Of a stretch of 64,000 nucleotides of DNA, positions 9,523-19,697 are shown piece after piece. The stretch is from an uncultured Actinomycetes bacterium (lineage in GTDB: Bacteria; Actinomycetota; Actinomycetes; Nanopelagicales; Nanopelagicaceae), in the NCBI GenBank assembly GCA_903836945.1, contig CAILSO010000055.1, positions 1-64,000 of the forward strand, written 5' to 3'. Numbering within the stretch: position 1 is the stretch's first letter; each line of letters begins with the position of its first letter. Both the position numbers and the translations under genes were made by a program. The notes beneath the pieces were generated by a model. That model ran no database searches, had not been told where the DNA came from, and was given only the letters and a program-made list of their open reading frames with translations.

Positions 9523-10476
9523 TTATTCAACACCGAGTGGCGAAATGGCTACTTTCTGAGCGGTAAATGAGCCAGCCCCAACCTTCATAATCTCTTCTAC
9601 TTCAAGATCATCCATTGTGTGTAGGACTAATACTGATGGACCAGCACCAGAGACCATTGCTGCTACGCCCGCTGCGCGAAGTTTATTAACTAGTGCCAAA
9701 GTCTTAGGCATAGCTTCGGTGCGATACTCCTGATGAAGTAAATCGGTGGTTGCTTCTAATAATAAATCCGGACGTGATTGCAATGCATGCACCAATAACG
9801 CGGTACGCGCCGAATTTAGCGCTGCATCATGATGTGAAATTGTTTCAGGTAATAATTTACGTGCCTTTGAAGTTGCTAGGTGCGCTTCTGGAACAAAGAT
9901 AATCGCCTTAATTCTAGGATCGACTTTGGTCGCAACCGCATGACCAATTTGCGAACCTATTGAATCGGTACTGGTCCAAGCAATCGTCGCACCTCCTAAA
10001 ACCGCTGCTCCGACATTATCTGGATGTCCCTCTAATTCACTTCCGAGTGAGATTAAATCTTCATCGGTCATCAATTGTTCGCCACCAAGGACAAGCGCTC
10101 TTGCTAAGGCTAAACCACCAACAATTGCTGCGGCAGACGAACCAAGACCACGACCGTGAGGAATGATATTCAATTGACGAAGTGCGATTCCACGCGCCTT
10201 ATTGCCGGTGAAATCTTTTGAGCCCATATGCTCAAAGCCGCGTAACATCGCGCGAATAACTAAGTTGTTCTTATCTTTCTTAACATCATCTGCACCTTCA
10301 CCGGAGATATCGATATCAAAGCCCGGTTCATCAAGAATTTGTGCTGCATAGCGATCGCGCATATCAAGGGCTAAACCAAAGCAATCAAAGCCAGGTCCTA
10401 AGTTTGCACTAGTAGCCGGAACGCTGACCTGAACCATGGCAGCTTTAAAATTTAAACGCGCGGTTGGGTTTGCCAT
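9523..10476 (-). CDS. thrB: homoserine kinase
   Basis: 317-residue GHMP kinase that phosphorylates homoserine to O-phosphohomoserine for threonine synthesis. The nucleotide-binding GHMP loop is PHGRGLGSSAAAIVGG (about 105-120), with the N-terminal ATSANLGPGFDCFGLALD block. The start ATG at 10476 follows directly on the thrC stop, so the two are co-translated. Last gene of the hom-thrC-thrB unit. Confidence 0.95.
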   Translation of the reverse strand: MANPTARLNFKAAMVQVSVPATSANLGPGFDCFGLALDMRDRYAAQILDEPGFDIDISGEGADDVKKDKNNLVIRAMLRGFEHMGSKDFTGNKARGIALRQLNIIPHGRGLGSSAAAIVGGLALARALVLGGEQLMTDEDLISLGSELEGHPDNVGAAVLGGATIAWTSTDSIGSQIGHAVATKVDPRIKAIIFVPEAHLATSKARKLLPETISHHDAALNSARTALLVHALQSRPDLLLEATTDLLHQEYRTEAMPKTLALVNKLRAAGVAAMVSGAGPSVLVLHTMDDLEVEEIMKVGAGSFTAQKVAISPLGVE

Positions 10477-11556
10477 CTAGATCAATCCGATTGCTCGGGC
10501 CGCACTTTTAACATCAACTGAAATAACGGTTGGGGCTGCGGCGTGATCTAAAATCCAATTAACATCTTTCAAACCATTTCCGGTCACGGTGATAACAATC
10601 TTCTTGCCCTTTGGAAGCTTTCCTTGTGATTGCTTCTTTATTAAGCCCGCAATTCCGGCCGCGCTAGAAGGTTCGACGAAGACGCCTTCCTTTGCTGCAA
10701 CTAAACGGTATGCCGCCAAAATTTCTTCATCAGTAACGCTATCGATTAAGCCACCAGAAGTATCACGTGCTTCAATCGCTTGTTTCCAAGATGCTGGATT
10801 TCCAATTCGGATCGCGGTTGCAATTGTGTCTGGTTCTTTAACAACTTCGCCGAGAACAATTGGCGCAGATCCCGCCGCTTGAAAGCCCCACATCTGTGGC
10901 AACTTTTTCGAAACTTTATCTGCGTAGTACTCCTTGTAACCCTTCCAATATGCGGTGATATTTCCAGCATTGCCCACAGGTAAGACATGGAGATCTGGCG
11001 CATCACCCAACATATCTACGACTTCAAAACTAGCCGTCTTCTGTCCTTCAATTCGAAATGGATTAACTGAGTTAACTAAAGCAACTGGATAGTTATCGGA
11101 AAGTTCGCGCGCCAGAGTTAGGCAGTCATCAAAGTTTCCTTGAACTTGCAGCAAAGTTGCACCATGCGCAATCGCTTGCGCCAATTTACCCATTGCAATC
11201 TTTCCATCTGGCACCAATACAACCGGACGCATCCCAGCCTTTGTTGCATATGCTGCAGCTGATGCTGAGGTATTTCCGGTTGATGCGCAAATAACCGCCT
11301 TGGCCCCATCTTCTAACGCTTTCGACATTGCCATAGTCATTCCGCGATCTTTAAATGATCCGGTTGGGTTAGCGCCTTCGACCTTTAACCAAACTTCGTT
11401 ATCCAACATTTCCGAGAGCACGCAGGCAGCGACTAATGGAGTTCCGCCTTCGCGAAGTGTTACCACGGGAGTCTTTTTAGAGACAGGAAGGCGATCGCGA
11501 TATTCCTCGATCACACCGCGCCATTGAGGTGCGCCCTTCTTCTTAAACAGACTCAT
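10477..11556 (-). CDS. thrC: threonine synthase
   Basis: 359-residue PLP enzyme of the short actinobacterial/plant-like form that converts O-phosphohomoserine to threonine. The PLP lysine is in [14 protein letters not shown] (about K68), and the phosphate-binding [13 protein letters not shown] loop is clear. The start overlaps the hom stop by 4 nt (ATGA), and thrB follows without a gap. Confidence 0.95.
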   Translation of the reverse strand: MSLFKKKGAPQWRGVIEEYRDRLPVSKKTPVVTLREGGTPLVAACVLSEMLDNEVWLKVEGANPTGSFKDRGMTMAMSKALEDGAKAVICASTGNTSASAAAYATKAGMRPVVLVPDGKIAMGKLAQAIAHGATLLQVQGNFDDCLTLARELSDNYPVALVNSVNPFRIEGQKTASFEVVDMLGDAPDLHVLPVGNAGNITAYWKGYKEYYADKVSKKLPQMWGFQAAGSAPIVLGEVVKEPDTIATAIRIGNPASWKQAIEARDTSGGLIDSVTDEEILAAYRLVAAKEGVFVEPSSAAGIAGLIKKQSQGKLPKGKKIVITVTGNGLKDVNWILDHAAAPTVISVDVKSAARAIGLI

Positions 11557-12854
11557 GCGATGGTTCCTTCCACGCGAATCACACTAGTTACATGCTTAAC
11601 CGTATTTAAAACTTCAAGCTGTTTAACAGTTGCCGCCAGCGCTGACTCATTTGCTGGGTGCGTTAGGACTATAAGTTCGGCATCTGGACCGCGACCATCT
11701 TGGCGCACAGTCAAAATCGAAACATCATTTGCCGCAAAGACATTAGCAACCGAAGCAAGTACACCTGGAATATCTTGTACATCCATCCGAATTGAATAGC
11801 GAGTGCGGGTGGCACTAATCGGCGCAATCTTCATATGCGCATAATCTGTTTCAGTAGGTCCGAGGCTTCCTTCATTTCTATTACGAGCAACGGCAACTAA
11901 ATCACCGAGGATTGCAGAAGCGGTTGGGGTACCACCGGCGCCACGGCCGTAAAACATAAGTTCGCCAGCAGATTCACATTCGACGAATACGGCATTAAAG
12001 GCCTCGCGAACAGCGGCAAGTGGATGGGTGCGTGGAATCAGAGTTGGGTGAACTCGAACCGTGATCGTTTCGCCATCTTCATTTGCTTCTGCAATTGCCA
12101 ACAACTTAATGGTGAAGCCCATCTGCTTTGCCACCGAAATATCATCGGCGGTAATTGCGGTAATTCCTTCACGGTAGACATCGACATCGGAAACATCGGT
12201 ATGGAAAGCCAGGCCAGCCAAGATGGCAGCTTTTGCTGCGGCATCAAAGCCTTCGACATCAGCCGTGGGATCTGCTTCGGCATAACCAAGCGCTTGTGCT
12301 TCCTTTAGCGCAGACTCGAAAGTTGCACCAGTTTCATCCATCTTGGTGAGGATGTAATTGGTCGTGCCATTAACAATTCCCATAACGCGTTCGACATGAT
12401 CGCCGACAAGCGACTCAGCCATTGGGCGAAGAATTGGAATTGCCCCGGCAACGGCAGCCTCGTAATACAAATCAACATCGGCTTCATCAGATGCGTGGAA
12501 GAGTTCCCAGCCATGCTTTGCAAGTAGCGCCTTATTTGCAGTCACAACGGCCTTGCCATTTTTCATCGCCGAAAGAATTAGTTGATGAGCTGGATCAATA
12601 CCGCCCATTACTTCAATAACTAAATCGATATTTGGATCTTCAACAACTGATTTGAGGTCGGTGGTAAATAGATCTGATGGAATTCCTGGGCGAACCTTCT
12701 TGGCATCTCGAACGGCGATCTTTACCAACTCTAACTTTGCGCCAGATCGGGCCGATAAATCTTCGGCGTTTGCCACAAGCAGGCGGGCAACTTCACTTCC
12801 GACAATGCCGCAGCCAAGCATTCCTACTCTGAGAGTTTTTCCATTGGCGGCCAT
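11553..12854 (-). CDS. hom: homoserine dehydrogenase with C-terminal ACT domain
   Basis: 433 residues. It reduces aspartate semialdehyde to homoserine. The Rossmann loop [16 protein letters not shown] is at the N terminus, the catalytic-domain block [13 protein letters not shown] sits in the middle, and an ACT domain follows ([20 protein letters not shown], about 350-430), the site of feedback control by threonine in this family. ATG with a GGGGAG Shine-Dalgarno. Fifty bases separate it from lysA. Stand-alone, not fused to aspartokinase. Confidence 0.95.
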   Translation of the reverse strand: MAANGKTLRVGMLGCGIVGSEVARLLVANAEDLSARSGAKLELVKIAVRDAKKVRPGIPSDLFTTDLKSVVEDPNIDLVIEVMGGIDPAHQLILSAMKNGKAVVTANKALLAKHGWELFHASDEADVDLYYEAAVAGAIPILRPMAESLVGDHVERVMGIVNGTTNYILTKMDETGATFESALKEAQALGYAEADPTADVEGFDAAAKAAILAGLAFHTDVSDVDVYREGITAITADDISVAKQMGFTIKLLAIAEANEDGETITVRVHPTLIPRTHPLAAVREAFNAVFVECESAGELMFYGRGAGGTPTASAILGDLVAVARNRNEGSLGPTETDYAHMKIAPISATRTRYSIRMDVQDIPGVLASVANVFAANDVSILTVRQDGRGPDAELIVLTHPANESALAATVKQLEVLNTVKHVTSVIRVEGTIA

Positions 12855-12906
12855 GGGCCTATTCTCCCCTATTTTTTAGGTGGCTCGCGCCGTATTTCTA
12901 GCGAAA

Positions 12907-14256
12907 CTAGATTTTTCGCGGACTTTCTTTCACATCAAGGGCCAATAAATCATCTTGCGTTTCACGGCGCACGATTACGCGGGCAGTTCCATCAACAACG
13001 GCCACAACAGCAGGACGGGGTACATGGTTGTAGTTGCTGGCCATACTTCGGCCATATGCACCTGTTGCCGGGATTGCTAGTAAATCACCAGGATTTATAT
13101 CTGATGGAAGATCAATTTCGCTTATCAAGATATCGCCGCTCTCACAATGCTTACCAACTAATCTTGAAGAGGTAGAAGTTGCCTTTGATGTGCGGTTGGC
13201 AAGTATCGCAAAATATTGTGCGCCATAAAGCGCTGGTCGAATATTTTCACTCATTCCACCATCGACTGCGATGTAGCGACGGGCGGCACCATTATCTAAT
13301 TCAACGTTCTTGGTGGTACCTACTTCATAAAGTGTTGTTGTGGTTGGGCCTGAAATTGCGCGACCAGGTTCGATTGAAACCATCGGAATTGCAATCTTAT
13401 TCTTTAAGCATTCGGCCTTAACCAGAGCAGCAAGTGCTGACATTGCTAGATCTGGATCGTAGGTAACTTCATCAGGCAAGTAGGCGATTCCATAACCGCC
13501 ACCTAAATCTAATTCCTGAAGTTGTCGATCAAAATGTTGATGATACTTGGCAAGCAATGAAATCAATCTGGTTGCGGCTGCTTCAAAACCTTCAGGATCA
13601 AAAATTTGTGATCCGATATGGCAATGCAGGCCGAGCAATTTGAGATTGGGCGCAGCTTCAATCTCTTCAATCGCCTTCCAGGCAGCACCGCTAGCAAGGG
13701 AAAATCCGAATTTCACATCTTCGTGCGCGGTAGAAATAAATTCATGGGTGTGAGCCTCAATGCCAGGGGTAACTCGAATTAGAACCGATTGCGTCTTTCC
13801 GGCCGACTTGGCTAAACGATTAACGCGTTCGATCTCTTGATGTGAATCAACAACTATTTTGCCAACCCCAACCTCAATTGCCCGCGCAATTTCGGCTTCC
13901 GACTTATTGTTTCCGTGTACTTCAATTTTTTCAGGATCAAAATCTGCCGCAAGTGCGACTGCTAGTTCCCCGCCAGTGCAGACATCGATTCCGATTCCAG
14001 ATTCACTTATCCATTTGGCAACTTCGACTGAGATAAAAGATTTTGATGCGTAATAGACCTGCCCGGCTTGATCACCAAAGTGGCGTACCAAGGCACTGCG
14101 CCAAGTATTGAGTCGAACTTTGAAATCGGCTTCATCGATTACAAATAGTGGAGTTCCAAACTCGGCTACTAAAGAAGTTGCTTTGCAGCCACCAATAACC
14201 AATTCCCCGCCAATTAATTTGGAGTTGATTGAGAAATTTTGAGGCAGAAATGACAT
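12907..14256 (-). CDS. lysA: diaminopimelate decarboxylase
   Basis: 449-residue fold-III PLP decarboxylase that makes L-lysine from meso-diaminopimelate. The PLP lysine is in VYYASKSF (about 70). The HCHIGSQIFD and GGGYG segments of the barrel and the PGRAISGP block are present. It follows argS by only 2 nt, the conserved argS-lysA-hom order of Actinobacteria. Confidence 0.95.
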   Translation of the reverse strand: MSFLPQNFSINSKLIGGELVIGGCKATSLVAEFGTPLFVIDEADFKVRLNTWRSALVRHFGDQAGQVYYASKSFISVEVAKWISESGIGIDVCTGGELAVALAADFDPEKIEVHGNNKSEAEIARAIEVGVGKIVVDSHQEIERVNRLAKSAGKTQSVLIRVTPGIEAHTHEFISTAHEDVKFGFSLASGAAWKAIEEIEAAPNLKLLGLHCHIGSQIFDPEGFEAAATRLISLLAKYHQHFDRQLQELDLGGGYGIAYLPDEVTYDPDLAMSALAALVKAECLKNKIAIPMVSIEPGRAISGPTTTTLYEVGTTKNVELDNGAARRYIAVDGGMSENIRPALYGAQYFAILANRTSKATSTSSRLVGKHCESGDILISEIDLPSDINPGDLLAIPATGAYGRSMASNYNHVPRPAVVAVVDGTARVIVRRETQDDLLALDVKESPRKI

Positions 14257-14258
14257 CT

Positions 14259-15911
14259 TTACATCTTCTCCGGTGCGCTAACGCCTAGAAGTTCTAGGCC
14301 ATTTGCAATCACTTGTGCGGTTGCCAGACAAAGTGTGGCACGAGCGCTGTGAAGCTCGCTTGGGGTTTCATCACCTAGAGGTAGGACTCGGCAATCGGCA
14401 TAGAAGCGATGATAAACACCGGCAAGTTCTTCAACATATCTAGCAATTCTATGCGGTTCGCGAAGTTCGGCCGCGGTTGCAACAACCTTAGGGAACTCGC
14501 CAAGCGCGCCGATTAATTCGCGTTCGCGTTCGTGGACAAGTAGTTCGGGGTGAATCTCTTGTGCACCGAATTTAATTCCTAAATCACTCGCGTTACGCAA
14601 TACGCCACAGATTCTGGCATGTGCATATTGCACGTAGTAGACCGGATTTTCATTTGTGCGGCTGCGTAAAATATCGACATCCATCACCATCGGCGTATTT
14701 GTTGGGTAGCGAATTAGCGTATATCTGGCGGCATCTACGCCAACCTTCTCTACTAATTCTTCAAGGGTAATAACTGTGCCAGCACGCTTGGAGAGTTTTA
14801 CCTCTTCCCCGCCTTCCATAATCTTTACCATCTGACCAATTAAAACCTCGACGTTGTAATTTGGATCATCGTTGTTGCAGGCAGCAAGCGCCTTCAATCG
14901 TCCGACATATCCATGATGGTCGGCGCCCAACATGTAAATGCAAATATCAAAACCGCGTTCGCGCTTGGAGATGTAATAAGCCGAGTCGGAGGCAAAGTAA
15001 GCCAAGGAGCCATCGGATTTAACCATCACGCGATCTTTATCATCGCCAAAGTCGGTGGTTCGGAGCCAAGTTGCGCCATCGAGTTCAAAGACATGGCCCT
15101 TAGCCTTTAATACATCTTGGCAATGCTGGAAGAAATTTGCTTCATATAAACTTTTTTCAGAGAACCAAACATCAAAATGCGTTCCGAATTTATCTAAAAC
15201 TTCCTGCTGTTGCTTTAACTGCCACTTATATGCCAGATCTAGAAAGGCATCTGCTTGATCGCGGCCACTCAATTGCATAATCTCCGGATTAGTTTTCACA
15301 ATCTCTTTGGCAATATCTTCAATGTAAGCACCGTGATAACCATTTTCAGGTCGCGCTTCTCCCTTAGCGGCAGAGAGAACGGATGCACCAAATAACTCCA
15401 TCTGATTTCCACGATCATTTACATAAAATTCGCGCACGACTTCTGCACCGGCTGCGCTCAAAACTCTGCCAAGCGCATCGCCGACGGCGGCCCATCTTGT
15501 GTGACCTAAGTGCAATGGCCCGGTTGGGTTTGCACTAACAAATTCCAGATTGATTTTTACTCCGGCTAAAACTTTTCCGGTTCCATAACTCTTGCCATTT
15601 GAAATGATCGTTGAGATAACCCCGCCGGCACTTGCTAGGTTCAGAGTTATATTTATAAATCCGGGGCCAGCGATATCAACGGCTTTGATATCAGTGCGTA
15701 GGCGTAATCCAGTTGCAATTATTTCGGCAACCTCGCGCGGGGCCTTGCCCGATGGCTTTGCTAAGGCAAGAGCAATCGACGTCGCATAATCACCATGGTC
15801 CCGATTCTTTGGTCGTTCAAGTTCTAGCGAATCGGGAATGCTGCAATTTAATTCTGTGGCTTGGCGCAAGATCTCCAGGATCGCATTAGCAATGTCTTCC
15901 TGGATGCTCAT
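14259..15911 (-). CDS. argS: arginyl-tRNA synthetase
   Basis: 550-residue class I synthetase. The HIGH signature is PTGPLHLGHTRWA (about 135) and the KMSKS-like loop is VKLSKRAGT (about 372). The N-terminal additional domain and C-terminal anticodon-binding domain complete the ArgRS plan. The ATG lies 7 nt after TAACCT, whose TAA is the xylA stop codon, so argS can be transcribed as a leaderless message even though it sits 10 nt after xylA. First gene of the argS-lysA-hom-thrC-thrB block. Confidence 0.96.
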   Translation of the reverse strand: MSIQEDIANAILEILRQATELNCSIPDSLELERPKNRDHGDYATSIALALAKPSGKAPREVAEIIATGLRLRTDIKAVDIAGPGFINITLNLASAGGVISTIISNGKSYGTGKVLAGVKINLEFVSANPTGPLHLGHTRWAAVGDALGRVLSAAGAEVVREFYVNDRGNQMELFGASVLSAAKGEARPENGYHGAYIEDIAKEIVKTNPEIMQLSGRDQADAFLDLAYKWQLKQQQEVLDKFGTHFDVWFSEKSLYEANFFQHCQDVLKAKGHVFELDGATWLRTTDFGDDKDRVMVKSDGSLAYFASDSAYYISKRERGFDICIYMLGADHHGYVGRLKALAACNNDDPNYNVEVLIGQMVKIMEGGEEVKLSKRAGTVITLEELVEKVGVDAARYTLIRYPTNTPMVMDVDILRSRTNENPVYYVQYAHARICGVLRNASDLGIKFGAQEIHPELLVHERERELIGALGEFPKVVATAAELREPHRIARYVEELAGVYHRFYADCRVLPLGDETPSELHSARATLCLATAQVIANGLELLGVSAPEKM

Positions 15912-15918
15912 CTGGCTA

Positions 15919-15924
15919 AGGTTA
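15919..15924 (-). promoter_or_regulatory. -10 element of argS, embedded in the xylA stop codon
   Basis: TAACCT, 7 nt before the argS ATG; the first three bases are the xylA TAA stop. Confidence 0.5.
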
Positions 15925-17085
15925 CAGGCTCATTCCCATCAAGTGCTCAATTGCTAATTGATCAATAGTTTCGTATTGATAGCCACGTGCAGCCAGAGCA
16001 TCGACATCAACATTTACAGTTGTCAGATCCTTCCAACTTTCACCAGCGGCAAGTGTTGGGGTTGCAAGTTCATCGATACGAGAATCCTTGATTGCAGCAG
16101 CTACACGTGGATCGGCGCGGAAGGAAGCGGCGCGTTCTTTCAGGGCTAGATATGTGCGCATATTAGATGTCGCTGAAACCCATACGCCACGATCATCTTC
16201 GGTACGGCCTGGCTTGTAGTCAAAGTGCTTTGGACCTTGATAGTTGTAGCGCTCTAGAAGGTCAACTAGGAAGAAGGCTGATTTCAAATCACCATGTCCG
16301 AATACCAAATCTTGATCGAACTTAGGTCCGTGTTGGCCATTTAGATCGATATGGAATAACTTCTTATGGAAGAGCGCCTGAGCAATTCCGTGCACGAAGT
16401 TTAGGTTTGCCATTTGTTCGTGGCCAACTTCTGGATTTAGACCAACTAATTCTGGGTGCTCTAGTGAATTAATAAAAGCTAGAGCATGGCCAATTGTTGG
16501 GAGGAAGATATCGCCGCGTGGTTCATTTGGCTTTGGTTCAATTGCAAACTTAATGTTGTAACCCTTATCAATTACATATTGCCCCAAAATGTTAAAGCCC
16601 TCGCGGTAACGCTCTAGCGCAACATATGCATCCTTTGCGGCATCAGATTCCGCACCTTCGCGGCCGCCCCAGCAAACATAAGTTTCGGCGCCGAGTTCAA
16701 CAGCTAAATCAATATTGCGCATTACCTTTGAAATTGCATAGCGACGAATATCGCGTTCATTTGCGGTTAGGGCGCCATCTTTGAAAATTGGGTGAGTAAA
16801 TAGATTTGTAGTCGCCATTGGAACTTTCATTCCAGTTTCGGCGAGCGTTTTCTTAAATCGAGAGATGTGAGTTGCGCGATCAGAATCATTGCTGCCAAAT
16901 GGAATCAAGTCATCATCATGGAAAGTGATTCCGTATGCGCCACGATCGGCCAACTCTTTAACTGAACGAATTGGATCCAAAGGCGCTCTTGTTGCATCAC
17001 CAAAGGGATCTCGTGCTTGCCAACCAACGGTCCAAAGTCCGAATGTAAATTTGTCAGCAGGTGTGGGAGTTAGATTTGATGACAC
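15922..17085 (-). CDS. xylA: xylose isomerase
   Basis: 387 residues, the short class I actinobacterial type. It interconverts D-xylose and D-xylulose (and glucose/fructose) with two divalent metal ions. The catalytic histidine is in [14 protein letters not shown] (about H55), and the metal/substrate segment [12 protein letters not shown] carries the conserved Lys (about 183). GTG start with a good AAAGGAG site 5 nt upstream. No xylulokinase or sugar transporter is adjacent. The window also encodes an alpha-ketoglutarate semialdehyde-type dehydrogenase, so pentose use is plausible. Confidence 0.95.
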   Translation of the reverse strand: MSSNLTPTPADKFTFGLWTVGWQARDPFGDATRAPLDPIRSVKELADRGAYGITFHDDDLIPFGSNDSDRATHISRFKKTLAETGMKVPMATTNLFTHPIFKDGALTANERDIRRYAISKVMRNIDLAVELGAETYVCWGGREGAESDAAKDAYVALERYREGFNILGQYVIDKGYNIKFAIEPKPNEPRGDIFLPTIGHALAFINSLEHPELVGLNPEVGHEQMANLNFVHGIAQALFHKKLFHIDLNGQHGPKFDQDLVFGHGDLKSAFFLVDLLERYNYQGPKHFDYKPGRTEDDRGVWVSATSNMRTYLALKERAASFRADPRVAAAIKDSRIDELATPTLAAGESWKDLTTVNVDVDALAARGYQYETIDQLAIEHLMGMSL

Positions 17086-17174
17086 GCGCGCTCCTTTAAA
17101 GGTGATGGTTGCCTAAATCTAATAGGCATTTGGCGAATTTGGGCAGGTGCCTTAAAGTTCTCTTACTAACTCCA

Positions 17175-17258
17175 GCGGGAGTGGTGAAATGGCAGACACG
17201 CAGGTCTTAGGAACCTGTGTCTTCGGACGTGTGGGTTCAAGTCCCACCTCCCGCACCA
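17175..17258 (+). tRNA. tRNA-Leu (anticodon UAG)
   Basis: Acceptor GCGGGAG pairs with CTCCCGC. The anticodon stem CAGGT/ACCTG encloses CTTAGGA, giving anticodon UAG. A long class II variable arm (TGTCTTCGGACG) and T-arm GTGGGTTCAAGTCCCAC follow, and CCA is encoded at the 3' end. Confidence 0.96.
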
Positions 17259-17330
17259 GCTTTTCGGGAATATGAATACCTCAATTATAAATAAATGTTA
17301 TAAATGCTGGTTGTAAATTAACGCTTTAAA

Positions 17331-17993
17331 TTAATTTGAAGCAGCAGCGAGCGCTTGTTTAGCCGCTAATAACTGCGCAGTAAATGCCTGGTAAATCTGT
17401 GAGTACTGAGTGTTGTAATCAGCTACTGCTGCAGCCTTCAAAGTCTTATTACTTCCGGCAGCCTTGATTGCTTGATCACGCATCGCCTTTGCATCGGCAA
17501 CAGCGCGATCAAATCCTGCTGATGCATTTGCAGTTGAAATTGCATATGCCGCCTTTGCTGAGGCAATAGCTGCCGCCTTCGCAGCGGCCAGAGCAGATGC
17601 TGATGGATTTGGTGTAGCGGTTGCAGAAGTGGATGCTGAAACTCGCGGAGATGCTGAAACTCGCGGAGATGCTGAAACTCGTGCAGATGCTGAAGTGCTC
17701 GCTGTAGGAGTTACTTTTGTTTCGGAAGATTTAGTTGCACTTGGTGATGCACTTACAACTGGCGCTTTAGTTTCTGGGGCCTTGGTCGCAACGGGTGCGG
17801 GTGATGAAACCGGTGCATGAGTTTCTGGAGCGCGCGAAACAACTGGCGCAGGTGTCGAAACCGGTGCATGAGTTTCTGGAGCACGTGAAACAACTGGCGC
17901 AGGTGATGAAGGTGCGGGCGATGCGGCAAATGCAGGTGTAACTGTTGCTAATAGAATAGCTCCAGTTGTACTTACTACATTTAACTTACGCAT
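17331..17993 (-). CDS. secreted Pro/Ala/Ser-repeat protein with helical C terminus
   Basis: 220 residues, no recognised family. A signal peptide (VVSTTGAILLATVTPAFAASPA) is followed by imperfect repeats of the form PAPVVSRAPETHAPV (three copies), then Ser/Ala/Thr repeats (RVSASP, three copies) and an Ala-rich helical region of about 80 residues (KAAAIASAKAAYAISTANASAGFDRAV). It resembles exported wall-spanning or spacer proteins. The repeats are near-identical at DNA level, so copy number may vary between strains. ATG with a CGGAG ribosome site. Function unknown. Confidence 0.7.
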   Translation of the reverse strand: MRKLNVVSTTGAILLATVTPAFAASPAPSSPAPVVSRAPETHAPVSTPAPVVSRAPETHAPVSSPAPVATKAPETKAPVVSASPSATKSSETKVTPTASTSASARVSASPRVSASPRVSASTSATATPNPSASALAAAKAAAIASAKAAYAISTANASAGFDRAVADAKAMRDQAIKAAGSNKTLKAAAVADYNTQYSQIYQAFTAQLLAAKQALAAASN

Positions 17994-18071
17994 CTTGAAC
18001 TCCGATTAATTTAGACTTCTTTAGGAATATAACGTTTTCCTGTGAATCAATTATGGCACAGGTAGATGCTT

Positions 18072-18077
18072 TAGGCT
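18072..18077 (+). promoter_or_regulatory. -10 element, leaderless promoter of the esterase
   Basis: TAGGCT, then exactly 6 nt, then the ATG at 18084; no Shine-Dalgarno sequence. Confidence 0.55.
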
Positions 18078-18083
18078 CCACTA

Positions 18084-19001
18084 ATGGCTCGAGTTAGACC
18101 CGGATCTAAGCGCTACCTTTCAGTAGTCGCGGGAATTCTTGCCTTACTGCTCGTAAATATTTCAGGGATCACCAATTTGGATTTGGCCCAAGGGTCCGAT
18201 CTTGGAAATCTTGCCAAGATTTCTGTCGCTAGCCCCGAGAAGGATTTCCCGGTCCGAACGGTTTATATCTGGACACCGCCGGGAAATTATGACCGTTCCA
18301 CATTGCCAGTGGTTTATCTATTGCATGGTTGGCCAGGAAGTCCGAGTTCAATGATTGCTGGAGTTACAAAGCCATTGATTGCTGCTTTTAATAAAGGTGC
18401 CAAACCATTTATCGCTGTCTTCCCAGATGGAAATGCTAAGACGCACGTAGATTCTGAATGGTCAGATAGTTATGACCAAAAAGCAATGATTGAAACTTGG
18501 TTAACTACAAATGTCATTCAAAGCGTGGAGTCTGATCGGATTCGTTCAAATACAGAGCGGGCGATTGTTGGTTTTTCAATGGGTGGATATGGCGCCGGAA
18601 TAATTGGCCTGCACCATCCAGAACTCTTTACGCAAATTGCCACCATCTCTGGCTATTTCATAATTGATGATCTAACTGGAGCCTTTGGCACGATTGAGAA
18701 GATCAAATATCAAACTCCAAGTAATTTCTTGCCGGTTGCAAATAAATTTAGCTGGTTTGTCTCAGAAGGAAAAAATGATTTCACTCATCCTATTCGTGGA
18801 CAGGCTGTTATTTGGACTTCGAAGTTAAAGTCAGTAAAGGCAAAATATCTCCTAGATCAACCGCCGGGTTACCACGACTTCACCTTTGTCGGAAATGAGA
18901 TTGGTAAAATTGCTAATTGGTTAATCTGGCCAAAGAACGCAGCAGCAGCAGCGCCAAAGCCAAGTGCTAGTGCGAATGCCGATACTTCTACTTCAAATTA
19001 G
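18084..19001 (+). CDS. secreted alpha/beta-hydrolase esterase (esterase D / antigen-85-like)
   Basis: 305 residues. An N-terminal hydrophobic segment (YLSVVAGILALLLVNISGI) acts as a signal or anchor. The hydrolase domain carries VVYLLHGWPGSPSS as oxyanion region, the nucleophile elbow GFSMGGYGAG (about S165), a likely acid in EGKNDFTH and the catalytic His in PGYHDFTF (about 263). This is the putative-esterase fold shared with antigen 85 and feruloyl esterases. The tail is Ala/Ser-rich. Substrate unknown; a cell-envelope or carbohydrate ester is likely from location. Confidence 0.8.
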   Translation: MARVRPGSKRYLSVVAGILALLLVNISGITNLDLAQGSDLGNLAKISVASPEKDFPVRTVYIWTPPGNYDRSTLPVVYLLHGWPGSPSSMIAGVTKPLIAAFNKGAKPFIAVFPDGNAKTHVDSEWSDSYDQKAMIETWLTTNVIQSVESDRIRSNTERAIVGFSMGGYGAGIIGLHHPELFTQIATISGYFIIDDLTGAFGTIEKIKYQTPSNFLPVANKFSWFVSEGKNDFTHPIRGQAVIWTSKLKSVKAKYLLDQPPGYHDFTFVGNEIGKIANWLIWPKNAAAAAPKPSASANADTSTSN

Positions 19002-19015
19002 ATTCTGGCAATAAC

Positions 19016-19474
19016 CTAAATCGCAGCAATGACTTCTTTTAGTTGTCCTAGGTGAGCAAGTGAGTGCGAACCGGCTTTTTCAATCAATTGCGAAAGGCTT
19101 AACTCGCCGGCTTCTGGATGAATGGAAATTCGTTGCCAATCACCATCTGGGATATTTTTTAAGATATCAAAGATACCTAGTTGAATACCTTCGATTGCAG
19201 CGATGGATGCTTGCGCGCTGCGCTTTTCATAGTTCAATCTGATCGGATAAATATCTTCATTAAATGGTGCCACTGCTGGCTTGTCATCAGCTAAGGCAAA
19301 GAGAAATCTCGTTGAAAAATGCATCTCCGAATCAGCCATATGGTGAATCACAAATGAGGCCGACCATGAGTTTGCATCGGGAGCTAAAGATAATTTTGCC
19401 GCAGGAATCGATTTGGCTAATTCAATAAATGCCTGGCCGTTTTTTTGATAACTCTCGAGAAGTGACTTTGTCAT
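19016..19474 (-). CDS. DinB-family protein
   Basis: 152 residues, a four-helix DinB/YfiT-type fold. The metal-binding histidines appear in IHHMADSEMHF and GSHSLAHLGQL, the usual three-His arrangement. Related actinobacterial proteins act as thiol-dependent S-transferases or have unknown roles, so no reaction is assigned. The ATG lies 6 nt after a TAGGCT -10 element. Convergent with the esterase, 14 nt between stops. Confidence 0.8.
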   Translation of the reverse strand: MTKSLLESYQKNGQAFIELAKSIPAAKLSLAPDANSWSASFVIHHMADSEMHFSTRFLFALADDKPAVAPFNEDIYPIRLNYEKRSAQASIAAIEGIQLGIFDILKNIPDGDWQRISIHPEAGELSLSQLIEKAGSHSLAHLGQLKEVIAAI

Positions 19475-19480
19475 GCCACT

Positions 19481-19486
19481 AGCCTA
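19481..19486 (-). promoter_or_regulatory. -10 element, leaderless promoter of the DinB-family gene
   Basis: TAGGCT, 6 nt upstream of the ATG at 19474. Confidence 0.55.
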
Positions 19487-19691
19487 ACTCCAGCCTCCCC
19501 CAACCAGTTCTCACCCGTAACTATGACCTCTCTTTTACCTATATAACACCTAGGGCGGACCAAAGTACGCCTAACGGCTAGGTGGGCGGGTTTTTCGCCG
19601 GCCCGTTGAAACCATAAGATACGACCAGTAACTGCTTTGAGATCCTGATCGATCGCAAGGGCTGCTCAAGGATTGCTCAAGAACTAGGAGT
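19487..19691. other. intergenic region with short inverted repeats
   Basis: About 200 bp between divergent genes. It holds CCTAACGGCTAGG and GGCGGGTTTTTCGCC inverted repeats and a TTGAAA/TAAGAT pair that could be a promoter for the DivIVA-like gene. No ORF or recognised RNA family is seen. Confidence 0.3.
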
Positions 19692-19697
19692 ATGAAA

